From: Dehalococcoidia bacterium | Lineage (GTDB): Bacteria > Chloroflexota > Dehalococcoidia > E44-bin15 | NCBI GenBank assembly: GCA_030667555.1 | Contig: DAOUVR010000009.1 | Coordinates: 1 to 14,122 of the forward strand | Reading direction: 5' to 3' | DNA: 14,122 nt | Shown here: in pieces, positions 7,670-13,745 of the stretch | Numbering within the stretch: the first letter of the stretch is position 1 | How the letters are laid out: every line of letters starts with the position of its first letter | The notes under the pieces: model-generated | Databases searched by the model: none | Seen by the model: only the letters and a program-made list of their open reading frames with translations | Told to the model about the DNA's origin: nothing | Translations under genes and position numbers: made by a program

Positions 7670-8538
7670 GCCCCCTCTTCTCCAACCATTAGTCTGCGAG
7701 AGCGGATAAGGAGGACGGCGAACAGGAATATCAAGGCGATGGCATTCTTATAGGACGATGATATGTAGCCTGCCGCCAGCGATTCTGCCAGGCCCAGGCC
7801 CAGGCCCCCGAGGAATACACCCCATACTCCGGTGAAGCCACCCATGGCGGCAGCCACGAACCCCTTAAGACCCAGCATGATGCCCATATCGTAGGATGCA
7901 TAGCTGAGCGGGGCGATGACTACTCCGGCAACAGCCCCTGTGGCGGCAGCCAGCGCGAAGCTGACAAGTGACATCATGCGGGCATCGATGCCCACCAGGG
8001 CCGCCGCTCGCCTGTTAATGGCGGCAGCCTTGAGTGCCTTGCCCACAAGCGTCCGGTTCAGTAGAAGATAGACACCCACCATGAGCACCGCAGTTATGCC
8101 GATCACCCACAGGCTTTGAGGTAAAATGTAAGCGCCGAGGAACGAAAGAGACTCATCGCCGGTGAAAGGAGGGAGCGCCACGGCGTCCCTGCCCCAGTAC
8201 AGCCCCGCCACGGCACGTATGAAAAGCGCTCCGCCGATGGTGATAATGATCAGAGTGATGGTAGAAGCACGTCCAGCGGGGCGGATGGCTACAAGGTTGA
8301 AGATTATTCCCACGAGAGTAACCAGCACGACCGCTAGTATCAGGGCCACGGGCATGGGGAAACCGAGACCAATGAGACTAAAGGCAATCATCCCGCCCAG
8401 CATGACGAACTCGCCCTGGGCAAAGTTGATTATTCCAGTCACACTGTAGATTATGGTGAAACCGAGACCAACGATGGCATATATGCTACCCACCGTGATC
8501 CCGGTCACCAAATACTGAACCAGTTGCCAGGTGGCCAT
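7666..8538 (-). CDS. livH: Branched-chain amino acid ABC transporter permease LivH
   Basis: 290 residues, as expected for LivH, with about eight hydrophobic spans. It begins with the characteristic GITVGSIYAIVGLGFTIIYS and IINFAQGEFVMLGG segments, and near residue 175 has AAINRRAAALVGIDA, the cytoplasmic ATPase-coupling loop. It pairs with LivM. The ATG at 8538 has no strong ribosome site, and the gap to livK is about 40 bp, the longest inside the transporter block. The stop overlaps livM (ATGA). Confidence 0.95.
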   Translation of the reverse strand: MATWQLVQYLVTGITVGSIYAIVGLGFTIIYSVTGIINFAQGEFVMLGGMIAFSLIGLGFPMPVALILAVVLVTLVGIIFNLVAIRPAGRASTITLIIITIGGALFIRAVAGLYWGRDAVALPPFTGDESLSFLGAYILPQSLWVIGITAVLMVGVYLLLNRTLVGKALKAAAINRRAAALVGIDARMMSLVSFALAAATGAVAGVVIAPLSYASYDMGIMLGLKGFVAAAMGGFTGVWGVFLGGLGLGLAESLAAGYISSSYKNAIALIFLFAVLLIRSRRLMVGEEGA

Positions 8539-8579
8539 CTGTTAGATTGTAGTAGAAGCTCGGCTAGGCTTGCTCGTTA

Positions 8580-9761
8580 CTATTCGGCTGAGGTCCATTC
8601 GCCGTCCACGATCTCTACCAGGGTGAGAGCATCAGGCCCTAGACCCAGATGGTCGGTCGCCGACATGTGGAAAACGCCACTGATACCAGTGAGTTGGGCG
8701 GTCTCCAGCTTATCCCTGATGCCGGCGCTGGTCACGTCAGCGCCCTCATCCACTAGATCTTGGATAGCGTTGGTGACCAGCTTGAAGGCATCCCACGCAT
8801 GTCCACCGAATGTATCAGCAGACCCTTCACCGTAGAGCTCCTCGAAGTCGGCCTTGTACTCCAGAAGAACATCCTTCTGCGGGTCGGTGTCAGGTAGCAG
8901 CTCAGCTACAGGGAGCTTGCCGACGGGAAAGATGACGCCGTTGGCCGCGTCGCCCGCCGCGTCGATGAAGTCCATACTGGCAATACCATGGCTCATCAGC
9001 AGCGGCATGTCCATTTGAAGAGTTTGCATGTTCTTGGCGACCACGGAGGAACCCTTGTCTGTGCCCCAACATATCACTGCCTCGGGAGTATACCCCTTGA
9101 TTACAGTCAATTGCGTTGTCATGTCGGTGTCATCGGGGTCGAACGTCTCGTCAGCCACGATGGTAATGTCCCAGTTTTCGGTTTCGCCAACCAAGGCGCC
9201 ATGGCCAAGCACTCCGAAGCCGTCAGTTGCCGATATGATGGCGACCTCATCGATGTCCTGTGACTCGAGGTACTGATAGAGACGGCCTACTACCTGGGAG
9301 TTGGTCTGCGGCGTCTTGAAAATCCAGTAGCGCTGCTCCACCGGCTGGATGATTTCATCAGAGGCGGCGAGAGATACCAGCGGCACTTGCGCATCGGTGA
9401 TCGTGTCTAGCATCGCCATGCTAACTCCTGAAGTGGTGGCGCCCATGACTGCCAGCACATTGTCCTGTTCGATGAGTCTCTTGGTTGCGATTATAGCGGT
9501 GGTTGAATCAGTCTCGGTGTCGTAGATGATGACTTTGATGTTCTTGCCATCAATGCCACCGGCGGCATTCAGCTCGTCCTCCAGCATCTCTAGTGTCTGC
9601 TTCTCAGGCTCACCAAGACTCGAACCGTGACCGCTTAGGGCCAAAACAGCGCCAATTATATATTCCTCTGTTGTCTCACCTTCTTCGCCCCCGCATGCCA
9701 TGAGGGGCGTGATACCTATGACCAGTATCAGCGCCAGGGCAATGAATACGACCTTTTTCAT
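8580..9761 (-). CDS. livK: Amino acid ABC transporter substrate-binding lipoprotein
   Basis: 393 residues from the ATG at 9761. The signal runs from MKK through a hydrophobic stretch to the lipobox PLMAC, so C23 should be lipidated. A CGGEEGETTEE linker then leads into a type 1 periplasmic-binding fold (GAVLALSGHGSSLGEPEKQ, GGIDGKNIKVI, GATTSGVSMAMLD). An ATG at 9812 is in frame but would add 17 charged residues before the signal and lacks a ribosome site, while AAAGGGGGG lies about eight bases before 9761. It captures the substrate for LivHMGF, and its position first in the operon is normal. Ligand is uncertain; the linked genes favour an aromatic or branched amino acid (inference). It ends with a tandem TAG TAA. 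Confidence 0.93.
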   Translation of the reverse strand: MKKVVFIALALILVIGITPLMACGGEEGETTEEYIIGAVLALSGHGSSLGEPEKQTLEMLEDELNAAGGIDGKNIKVIIYDTETDSTTAIIATKRLIEQDNVLAVMGATTSGVSMAMLDTITDAQVPLVSLAASDEIIQPVEQRYWIFKTPQTNSQVVGRLYQYLESQDIDEVAIISATDGFGVLGHGALVGETENWDITIVADETFDPDDTDMTTQLTVIKGYTPEAVICWGTDKGSSVVAKNMQTLQMDMPLLMSHGIASMDFIDAAGDAANGVIFPVGKLPVAELLPDTDPQKDVLLEYKADFEELYGEGSADTFGGHAWDAFKLVTNAIQDLVDEGADVTSAGIRDKLETAQLTGISGVFHMSATDHLGLGPDALTLVEIVDGEWTSAE

Positions 9762-9850
9762 TAAGTTGTCCCCCCTTTCAAAAGATATTCGCCTTGGTCT
9801 AGCTCCTGTCATGGATGCCTTATAGTAGCATCATAGCTTACTGAGGCAGG

Positions 9851-9879
9851 ATTATAGCAACTTTTCCTGACAAGTGCAA
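9851..9879 (-). promoter_or_regulatory. Sigma70-like promoter of the liv-ior-paaK operon
   Basis: On the minus strand, TTGCAC (9879-9874) and a perfect TATAAT (9856-9851) are separated by exactly 17 bases. The expected start of transcription is near 9844, leaving a leader of about 80 bases before the livK ATG at 9761. It is the best promoter in the window and the only good one seen upstream of the ten-gene minus-strand run. Confidence 0.7.
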
Positions 9880-9900
9880 CTATATACCATGGTTGCACTT
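9872..9900. promoter_or_regulatory. Operator-like inverted repeat over the operon -35 box
   Basis: AAGTGCAAC (9872-9880) and GTTGCACTT (9892-9900) are perfect 9-base inverted arms around an 11-base AT-rich centre. Arm centres are 20 bp apart, close to two helix turns, which suits a dimeric regulator. The -35 hexamer lies wholly inside one arm, so binding there should block RNA polymerase. It could instead be an RNA hairpin after the LysE gene, but it is about 90 bp past that stop and lacks a T run. Confidence 0.6.
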
Positions 9901-9989
9901 CCTGGCAAATTTTTGGGCTAATTTACAAGAAGGATGTCCGTTTCTTTAATATCGTTTTCGGAAAGCTTACCAGTATTCTCCAAGATACG

Positions 9990-10694
9990 CTACCCGTTGG
10001 TGAGGAAGAGAGTCCCAGAGACCAGGAAGTAGCACCCCAGGCCGGCAAGGGCGACACCACATACAGCCAGAAGCCCTCTATATACCCTGTTGCTCATTAG
10101 ACGCCGCCCTTTGGCGATGAGCAGGGATACCAGGCTGTACCAGCCTAGATCCGAGAGGATGTGGCCTACATAGAATAGCGCTACCCCGATCACCCCCACT
10201 GTCAGGGACCACAATAAATAGGTGGTTCCTACGGTTGCCCACCACAATAACCAGAAGGGATTGGCTACGCTCACCAGAACGCCAGCCAGAATAAGTCTGC
10301 AGGTGGAATTTCCACCCTGCGGATTAGCCCCTACAGGTAGTACTTGATGACGCGCCTGTCGAAACAGGGAGAAAGACATCCACATCAGGAACAGTCCCCC
10401 GACCACCCCGATTATACCGGCAACGAGACTGCTGCCCAGGAATTGGCTCAGCCCCCAGGCCAAGGCTATCACCAGCACAAGTTCTATGCTGGCGTGGCCC
10501 ACCACCAGAAGTGGCCCTACCCAGAATCCGCGGCGGGCTGCCTCGCTGATGTTGAGCGCCAGCAATGGCCCTGGCATCACCGCTCCGGAGAGGCCGACAA
10601 CAAAGGAGGTCCCGAAGATAAAGAAAAGGCTGACAGGAGCCACCTTTTCAGTTTCGCACTGTGTGGAGACAAAGTCAACTTGGAGAGCGTTCAC
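9990..10694 (-). CDS. LysE/RhtB-family amino acid exporter
   Basis: 234 residues from a GTG at 10694, with about six hydrophobic spans. Family features are the early GLSGAVMPGPLLALNISEAARRG region and the later GVLVSVANPFWLLWW segment, with a polar loop between spans three and four. LysE-family proteins export amino acids or similar small molecules across the inner membrane. A second GTG at 10643 would remove a 17-residue polar leader and start next to span one, as in most relatives; neither GTG has a convincing ribosome site. It lies 228 bp upstream of livK on the same strand, possibly balancing the importer (inference). It ends in TAG. Confidence 0.87.
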   Translation of the reverse strand: MNALQVDFVSTQCETEKVAPVSLFFIFGTSFVVGLSGAVMPGPLLALNISEAARRGFWVGPLLVVGHASIELVLVIALAWGLSQFLGSSLVAGIIGVVGGLFLMWMSFSLFRQARHQVLPVGANPQGGNSTCRLILAGVLVSVANPFWLLWWATVGTTYLLWSLTVGVIGVALFYVGHILSDLGWYSLVSLLIAKGRRLMSNRVYRGLLAVCGVALAGLGCYFLVSGTLFLTNG

Positions 10695-10768
10695 TGCCCG
10701 TAATAAGAGCAGTTGTTCGGAGTGAAGTTATGTCAACTTAACTCTGCTCAACATTGAAATGGTATGTG

Positions 10769-10810
10769 TCGCCAGATTTGTGCACAACCTGGCTTTTCGT
10801 TGACTGGCGA
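10769..10810. repeat. Nested inverted repeats with a TTGTGCACAA palindrome
   Basis: In the HD-LysE gap, TCGCCAG (10769-10775) and CTGGCGA (10804-10810) form 7-base inverted arms. Inside lies the perfect 10-base palindrome TTGTGCACAA (10778-10787), and GCCAG (10771-10775) can also pair with CTGGC (10789-10793). The inner hairpin is followed by TTTT on the plus strand, but no plus-strand gene precedes it. It may be a regulator site for lysE or a stem-loop ending the HD transcript. Confidence 0.4.
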
Positions 10811-10812
10811 AG

Positions 10813-11379
10813 TTATAGCCCTATCTTATCAGCTACCTCGCGCATGCCCATAATGACATCGGTGATTAGCTCTCTCAACTCCACTCCCAACATCGCAGCT
10901 CCCTGTTCAATCACCGAACGGTTGACGCCAGCAGCAAATGACTTGTCCTTCCATTTCTTCATCACCGACTTTGCCTCCAGGTCGGTTACACTTTTCGATG
11001 GTCTTACTATCGCTACTGCATTGATAAGCCCTGTCAGTTCATCAACGGCATATAATGTCTTTTCCATATCTGTTTCGGGCTCAATGTCACTGCATACATC
11101 CCAGCCATGAGAGACCACCGCCCGAACATATTCCTCTGGCCATCCCCGTTCCTCGAGAACCTCCTTGGACTTCTTGCAATGCTGGTCGGGAAAACGCTCG
11201 TAGTCAAGGTCATGAACCAGACCAACAATTCCCCACTTCTCATCATCTTGGCCCATCTTCCTCGCTATATAGCGCATCGCTCCCTCAACGGCATAAGCGT
11301 GCTTCAGCAAGCTGTCGCTCTCGTTGAACTCTTTGAGCAGTGATAGCGCCTCATCGTAAGTCGGTGTATGTTCTTGCAT
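10813..11379 (-). CDS. HD-domain metal-dependent hydrolase-like protein
   Basis: 188 residues from the ATG at 11379. The start is chosen because GGGAG lies eight bases upstream, while the in-frame ATGs at 11394 and 11415 have no ribosome site. The HD signature is complete: H27 (LLKHAYAVE), H56-D57 (LVHDLDYERFPDQH), then H in VVSHGWD and a D in AVDELTGLI. Small proteins of this kind are often annotated as HDIG phosphohydrolases; substrate is unknown. It is 112 bp downstream of a nitroreductase and 118 bp upstream of lysE. Operon membership is unclear because both gaps hold stem-loops. Confidence 0.88.
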   Translation of the reverse strand: MQEHTPTYDEALSLLKEFNESDSLLKHAYAVEGAMRYIARKMGQDDEKWGIVGLVHDLDYERFPDQHCKKSKEVLEERGWPEEYVRAVVSHGWDVCSDIEPETDMEKTLYAVDELTGLINAVAIVRPSKSVTDLEAKSVMKKWKDKSFAAGVNRSVIEQGAAMLGVELRELITDVIMGMREVADKIGL

Positions 11380-11460
11380 TTTTGCTACTCCCATGCAATG
11401 TTTTTCTGTGCCCATATTTGCCAGATCAGGGGCATTCCCACAAAGGAAGTATGTTCTTAT

Positions 11461-11487
11461 GGTTTACCTAACCTTGTTGGGCAAACC
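11461..11487 (-). terminator. Stem-loop just after the first nitroreductase stop
   Basis: GGTTT (11461-11465) pairs with AAACC (11483-11487), and CCTAAC (11467-11472) with GTTGGG (11476-11481, one G-U pair), around a 3-base loop, with one A/C mismatch between the two stems. It begins four bases past the TAG on the minus strand. No U run follows, so it may be a 3'-end stabiliser or factor-dependent end rather than an intrinsic terminator. Confidence 0.4.
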
Positions 11488-11491
11488 GAAG

Positions 11492-12151
11492 CTATGTAGC
11501 GCTAGGAAGAGGCCGCAGCAGTATCTCCTCCAACGAGAGGCGTGGCCGTGGTGGCGGCACGGATTTGGAGTAACCAACCGTTACCAGAGCTATTACCACG
11601 ACGTTCTCAGGAAGGCCCAGGAGGGTCTTGACTGCCTCATAGTCCGTTATGGCTCCTACCCAGCACGAGCCCAGTCCCAGGGCCGTGGCCATAAGCACCA
11701 GATGTTCCGTGGCGATATATGTATTGGTTGTGGCTGGTGCAATAACCGTTCGTAAATCGGTCTCTGGTGCAGACTCGGCAAGCTTCCTAACTTCGGGATC
11801 AGCAAAACGTTCTAGTGCCTTAGCAAAACCCCCGGATAGCTCCACCCTGAAGTCAATGAATTCTTGGCTGCGTCGCAGACCTGCCTCTTTGGAGTAGGCG
11901 GAAAGGTCGGCACAGGCCACGAAGACTACCGCTGCTTCCTCAATGAAGGCTTGGTCCAAGCATATCTGGCGCAGCCGTTTCTTTTCCTCAGCGTCGGTTA
12001 CAACGACAAAGCGCCACGGCTGACGGTTGCTGCCTGAGGGCGCTAGGCGAGCCGCCTCCAGCATCTGCAGAATCATCTCCTGTGAGACTGGGTCGGGCTT
12101 GAAGCCGCGGATGCTGCGACGCTGCTGGATGGCTTCTTCTACACTCAACAT
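11492..12151 (-). CDS. Nitroreductase-family FMN flavoprotein (copy 1)
   Basis: 219 residues. The FMN-phosphate motif QRRSIRGFKPDPV lies at about 9-21, and APSGSNRQPWRF, the usual active-site loop, near 37-48. A second half with ATEHLVLMATALGLGSCWVG matches the dimer-interface helix and glycine turn of the family. A GGGGG ribosome site precedes the ATG. Family members reduce nitro groups, quinones or enones with NAD(P)H; some act in dehalogenation or cofactor fragmentation. The physiological substrate cannot be told. It is tandem with a second, diverged copy 208 bp upstream on the same strand. It ends in TAG. Confidence 0.92.
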   Translation of the reverse strand: MLSVEEAIQQRRSIRGFKPDPVSQEMILQMLEAARLAPSGSNRQPWRFVVVTDAEEKKRLRQICLDQAFIEEAAVVFVACADLSAYSKEAGLRRSQEFIDFRVELSGGFAKALERFADPEVRKLAESAPETDLRTVIAPATTNTYIATEHLVLMATALGLGSCWVGAITDYEAVKTLLGLPENVVVIALVTVGYSKSVPPPRPRLSLEEILLRPLPSAT

Positions 12152-12223
12152 GCTAGATATCCCCCTTTATTTCATAACGTGTCAACACGGACAACCTACT
12201 GCAATATCCTGAGGATGAAGCCA

Positions 12224-12253
12224 ATTGTAGTTTTGCACTTCTCTCTACGACAA
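12224..12253 (-). promoter_or_regulatory. Possible promoter of nitroreductase copy 1
   Basis: Minus-strand TTGTCG (12253-12248), an 18-base spacer and TACAAT (12229-12224). Transcription would start near 12217, at the edge of a small palindrome ATCCT-G-AGGAT (12206-12216), about 65 bases before the ATG. The -10 box is good (5 of 6), the -35 moderate (4 of 6). Confidence 0.4.
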
Positions 12254-12359
12254 CTTTACCCTGACTTACGCCCGCACTGCAAGTCCTGGGACGAGATGGC
12301 GACCGATATCGTATCGTGGTTTGTGGCTTGATAGTTTACCTGGTAGATGACTAAGACGC

Positions 12360-13028
12360 CTAGTCGAAGCCACACCAGGTGGCAATGTTTTCCACCGGCT
12401 CACGCTTGGTCTCCAGTTTGTTTGCTGGAAAGTCCCAGTCTGGGTAGCCAATAGCGATGCAGATAATAATGCGCTTGGACTCGGGTATGCCGGTGTTTTT
12501 CCTTACTACGTCGGGAAACATTACCCCTTGGCCCTCGATGCAAGTGCCCAAGCCGTAGTTCAGTGCGGCGAGACAGATAGTCTGCGAGAGGCTGCCGATA
12601 TCCATCAGGGGGCCTGATTCGCCCAGTGACTTGTCTACATATAGGATGATGGCAGCCGGCGCATCGAAGAAACGGAAGCCCCTTTGTATCCATTCTGCTC
12701 TCTTAGCCTTGTCTTCCCTGGCTATGCCCATGAGCTGGAAAATCTGGATGGCCAGGTCTACTTGGCGCTGCTTGTAAACGCCCTCACGGGCCTGGCCCCG
12801 CATGTCTTGACCCGGTATCGCTCCAGACGCTGCCATCTCAACATTGCCCCGCTTGATATTTTCTAAGGCCTCCCCGGCGACAACGGTGATCTCCCACGGC
12901 TGGGCATTCACTCCTGAGGGCGCTCTTATGGCTATCTCCAGGATCTTTCTGAGCACCTCTTTGGGAACCGGATCGGGCCTAAATCCTCTTATGCTCTTCC
13001 GTGTCCGTATAGCTTCTACTACGTCCAA
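12360..13028 (-). CDS. Nitroreductase-family FMN flavoprotein (copy 2)
   Basis: 222 residues from a TTG at 13028, chosen because AGGGG lies seven bases upstream and residue 1 then aligns with copy 1. It shows TRKSIRGFRPDPV (about 9-21) and APSGVNAQPWEI (about 37-48) for FMN and the active site, and ALNYGLGTCIEGQGVMFPDVV in the second half. Between about residues 58 and 115 it has a helical segment (QAREGVYKQRQVDLAIQIF) not matched in copy 1, so substrate range probably differs. It is transcribed first of the pair and has its own promoter with a palindrome. It ends in TAG. Confidence 0.91.
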   Translation of the reverse strand: MDVVEAIRTRKSIRGFRPDPVPKEVLRKILEIAIRAPSGVNAQPWEITVVAGEALENIKRGNVEMAASGAIPGQDMRGQAREGVYKQRQVDLAIQIFQLMGIAREDKAKRAEWIQRGFRFFDAPAAIILYVDKSLGESGPLMDIGSLSQTICLAALNYGLGTCIEGQGVMFPDVVRKNTGIPESKRIIICIAIGYPDWDFPANKLETKREPVENIATWCGFD

Positions 13029-13067
13029 ATGTTTACCCCTTTCCTAATCCAGATTGGTTCTAATGAT

Positions 13068-13097
13068 TCTATACAACATCGTGTGATGTTGTGTCAA
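13068..13097 (-). promoter_or_regulatory. Promoter of nitroreductase copy 2
   Basis: Minus-strand TTGACA (13097-13092, perfect -35), an 18-base spacer, and TATAGA (13073-13068). The predicted start near 13061 gives a leader of about 33 bases to the TTG at 13028. Confidence 0.55.
13073..13092. promoter_or_regulatory. Operator-like palindrome between -35 and -10 of nitroreductase copy 2
   Basis: ACAACATC (13073-13080), spacer GTGT, GATGTTGT (13085-13092): perfect 8-base inverted arms that fill the spacer of the promoter above. This placement is typical of repressor sites for TetR, MarR or HxlR-type regulators of redox enzymes; no such regulator gene is in the window. Confidence 0.6.
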
Positions 13098-13440
13098 TGG
13101 GAGGGCTTGAGTTGACGCTAACACAGCAGCGCTGTTTAGAGCAAACGACTTGTTCTGACCTGCTAACGCATAGAACGTGCGCCTTTCCATATTGAGTGCT
13201 CGTTGAGAGATTCAAAGAACGGAGCCGATCAGGGCTATACGTCATATACGTCGCTACAGGGCAGCACGATACCGGTCTTTTCATTGTTTCTAGGCCGTTT
13301 ATCTGTGCATAAATTCTGCATCAGTCCTGGGAGTTTGAGGAGCATGGAATGAGACAAAAGTTGCATACAAGGACTATCGCATCATCTAAGATAATTGTGA
13401 TTGACTACTGGAGAGCGGTATCTCCAGGCGAAAGGGAGGA
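13098..13440. other. Gene-free stretch between the divergent nitroreductase and NifU-like genes
   Basis: About 340 bases with no convincing gene. One minus-strand open frame (13069-13284) covers part of it, but it runs through the nitroreductase promoter, lacks a ribosome site and reads as low-complexity Ser/Cys-rich sequence. Visible structure: ACAGC-AGC-GCTGT (about 13122-13134), two TATACGTC direct repeats nine bases apart (13236-13243 and 13245-13252), and the hairpin before the NifU-like gene. Confidence 0.5.
13408..13427 (+). promoter_or_regulatory. Leader hairpin just upstream of the NifU-like gene
   Basis: CTGGAGA (13408-13414), a 6-base loop GCGGTA, TCTCCAG (13421-13427): a perfect 7-base stem that ends four bases before the AAAGGGAGGAG ribosome site. 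It could be a leader RNA structure or a DNA operator for the gene. Confidence 0.45.
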
Positions 13441-13446
13441 GTGACG

Positions 13447-13665
13447 ATGAGAGAGAAGGTAGAAACAGCGCTTGATCGTATAAGGCCCGTTTTACAGACT
13501 GACGGGGGAGATGTGGAATTGGTGGATGTGAAAGATGGCGTGGTCTCGCTGAGGCTTACCGGCGCCTGTAAGGGTTGTCCCATGGCGACTATGACTTTGC
13601 GGAATGGCATCGAGCGGATACTGAGGGAGGAACTGCCTGAGATCGAAGAAGTAGTCGCTGTCTAA
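13447..13665 (+). CDS. NifU C-terminal-domain (Nfu-type) iron-sulfur cluster protein
   Basis: 72 residues that are essentially one NifU C-terminal domain. Signature features are ALDRIRPVLQTDGGDVELVDV near the start and CKGCPMA near residue 40, where the two cysteines of C-x-x-C hold a labile [4Fe-4S] cluster shared across a dimer. The ATG at 13447 is preferred because GGAGG is seven bases upstream; a GTG at 13441 is too close to that site. In the cytoplasm it would carry clusters to apo-enzymes, and the ferredoxin-type IorA in this window is one plausible client (inference). It is the only plus-strand gene and is convergent with the stress-protein gene 80 bp away. Confidence 0.93.
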   Translation: MREKVETALDRIRPVLQTDGGDVELVDVKDGVVSLRLTGACKGCPMATMTLRNGIERILREELPEIEEVVAV

Positions 13666-13745
13666 CAAAGCGTCTGGAGGCGACAATCTTCATGTAAAGA
13701 TTTGAGCATGTCACACACCTTGGCTTGTAGTGAACACCGCGGGGA

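Noticed and set aside
9820..9834. Four-codon leader Met-Met-Leu-Leu in the livK leader, suggestive of attenuation
   Set aside because: It begins about ten bases after the predicted transcription start with no room for a ribosome site, and no terminator/antiterminator pair is visible.
12266..12451. Minus-strand 61-codon open frame between the nitroreductases
   Set aside because: It overlaps the 3' end of nitroreductase copy 2 in another frame and shows no protein-like features.
13069..13284. Minus-strand open frame of 71 codons
   Set aside because: It overlaps the nitroreductase promoter and palindrome, has no ribosome site and no recognisable composition or motif.
13685..13702. AATCTT/AAGATT stem in the convergent gap as a bidirectional terminator
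   Set aside because: The stem is short and AT-only apart from one pair, with no adequate U run on either side; too weak to call.
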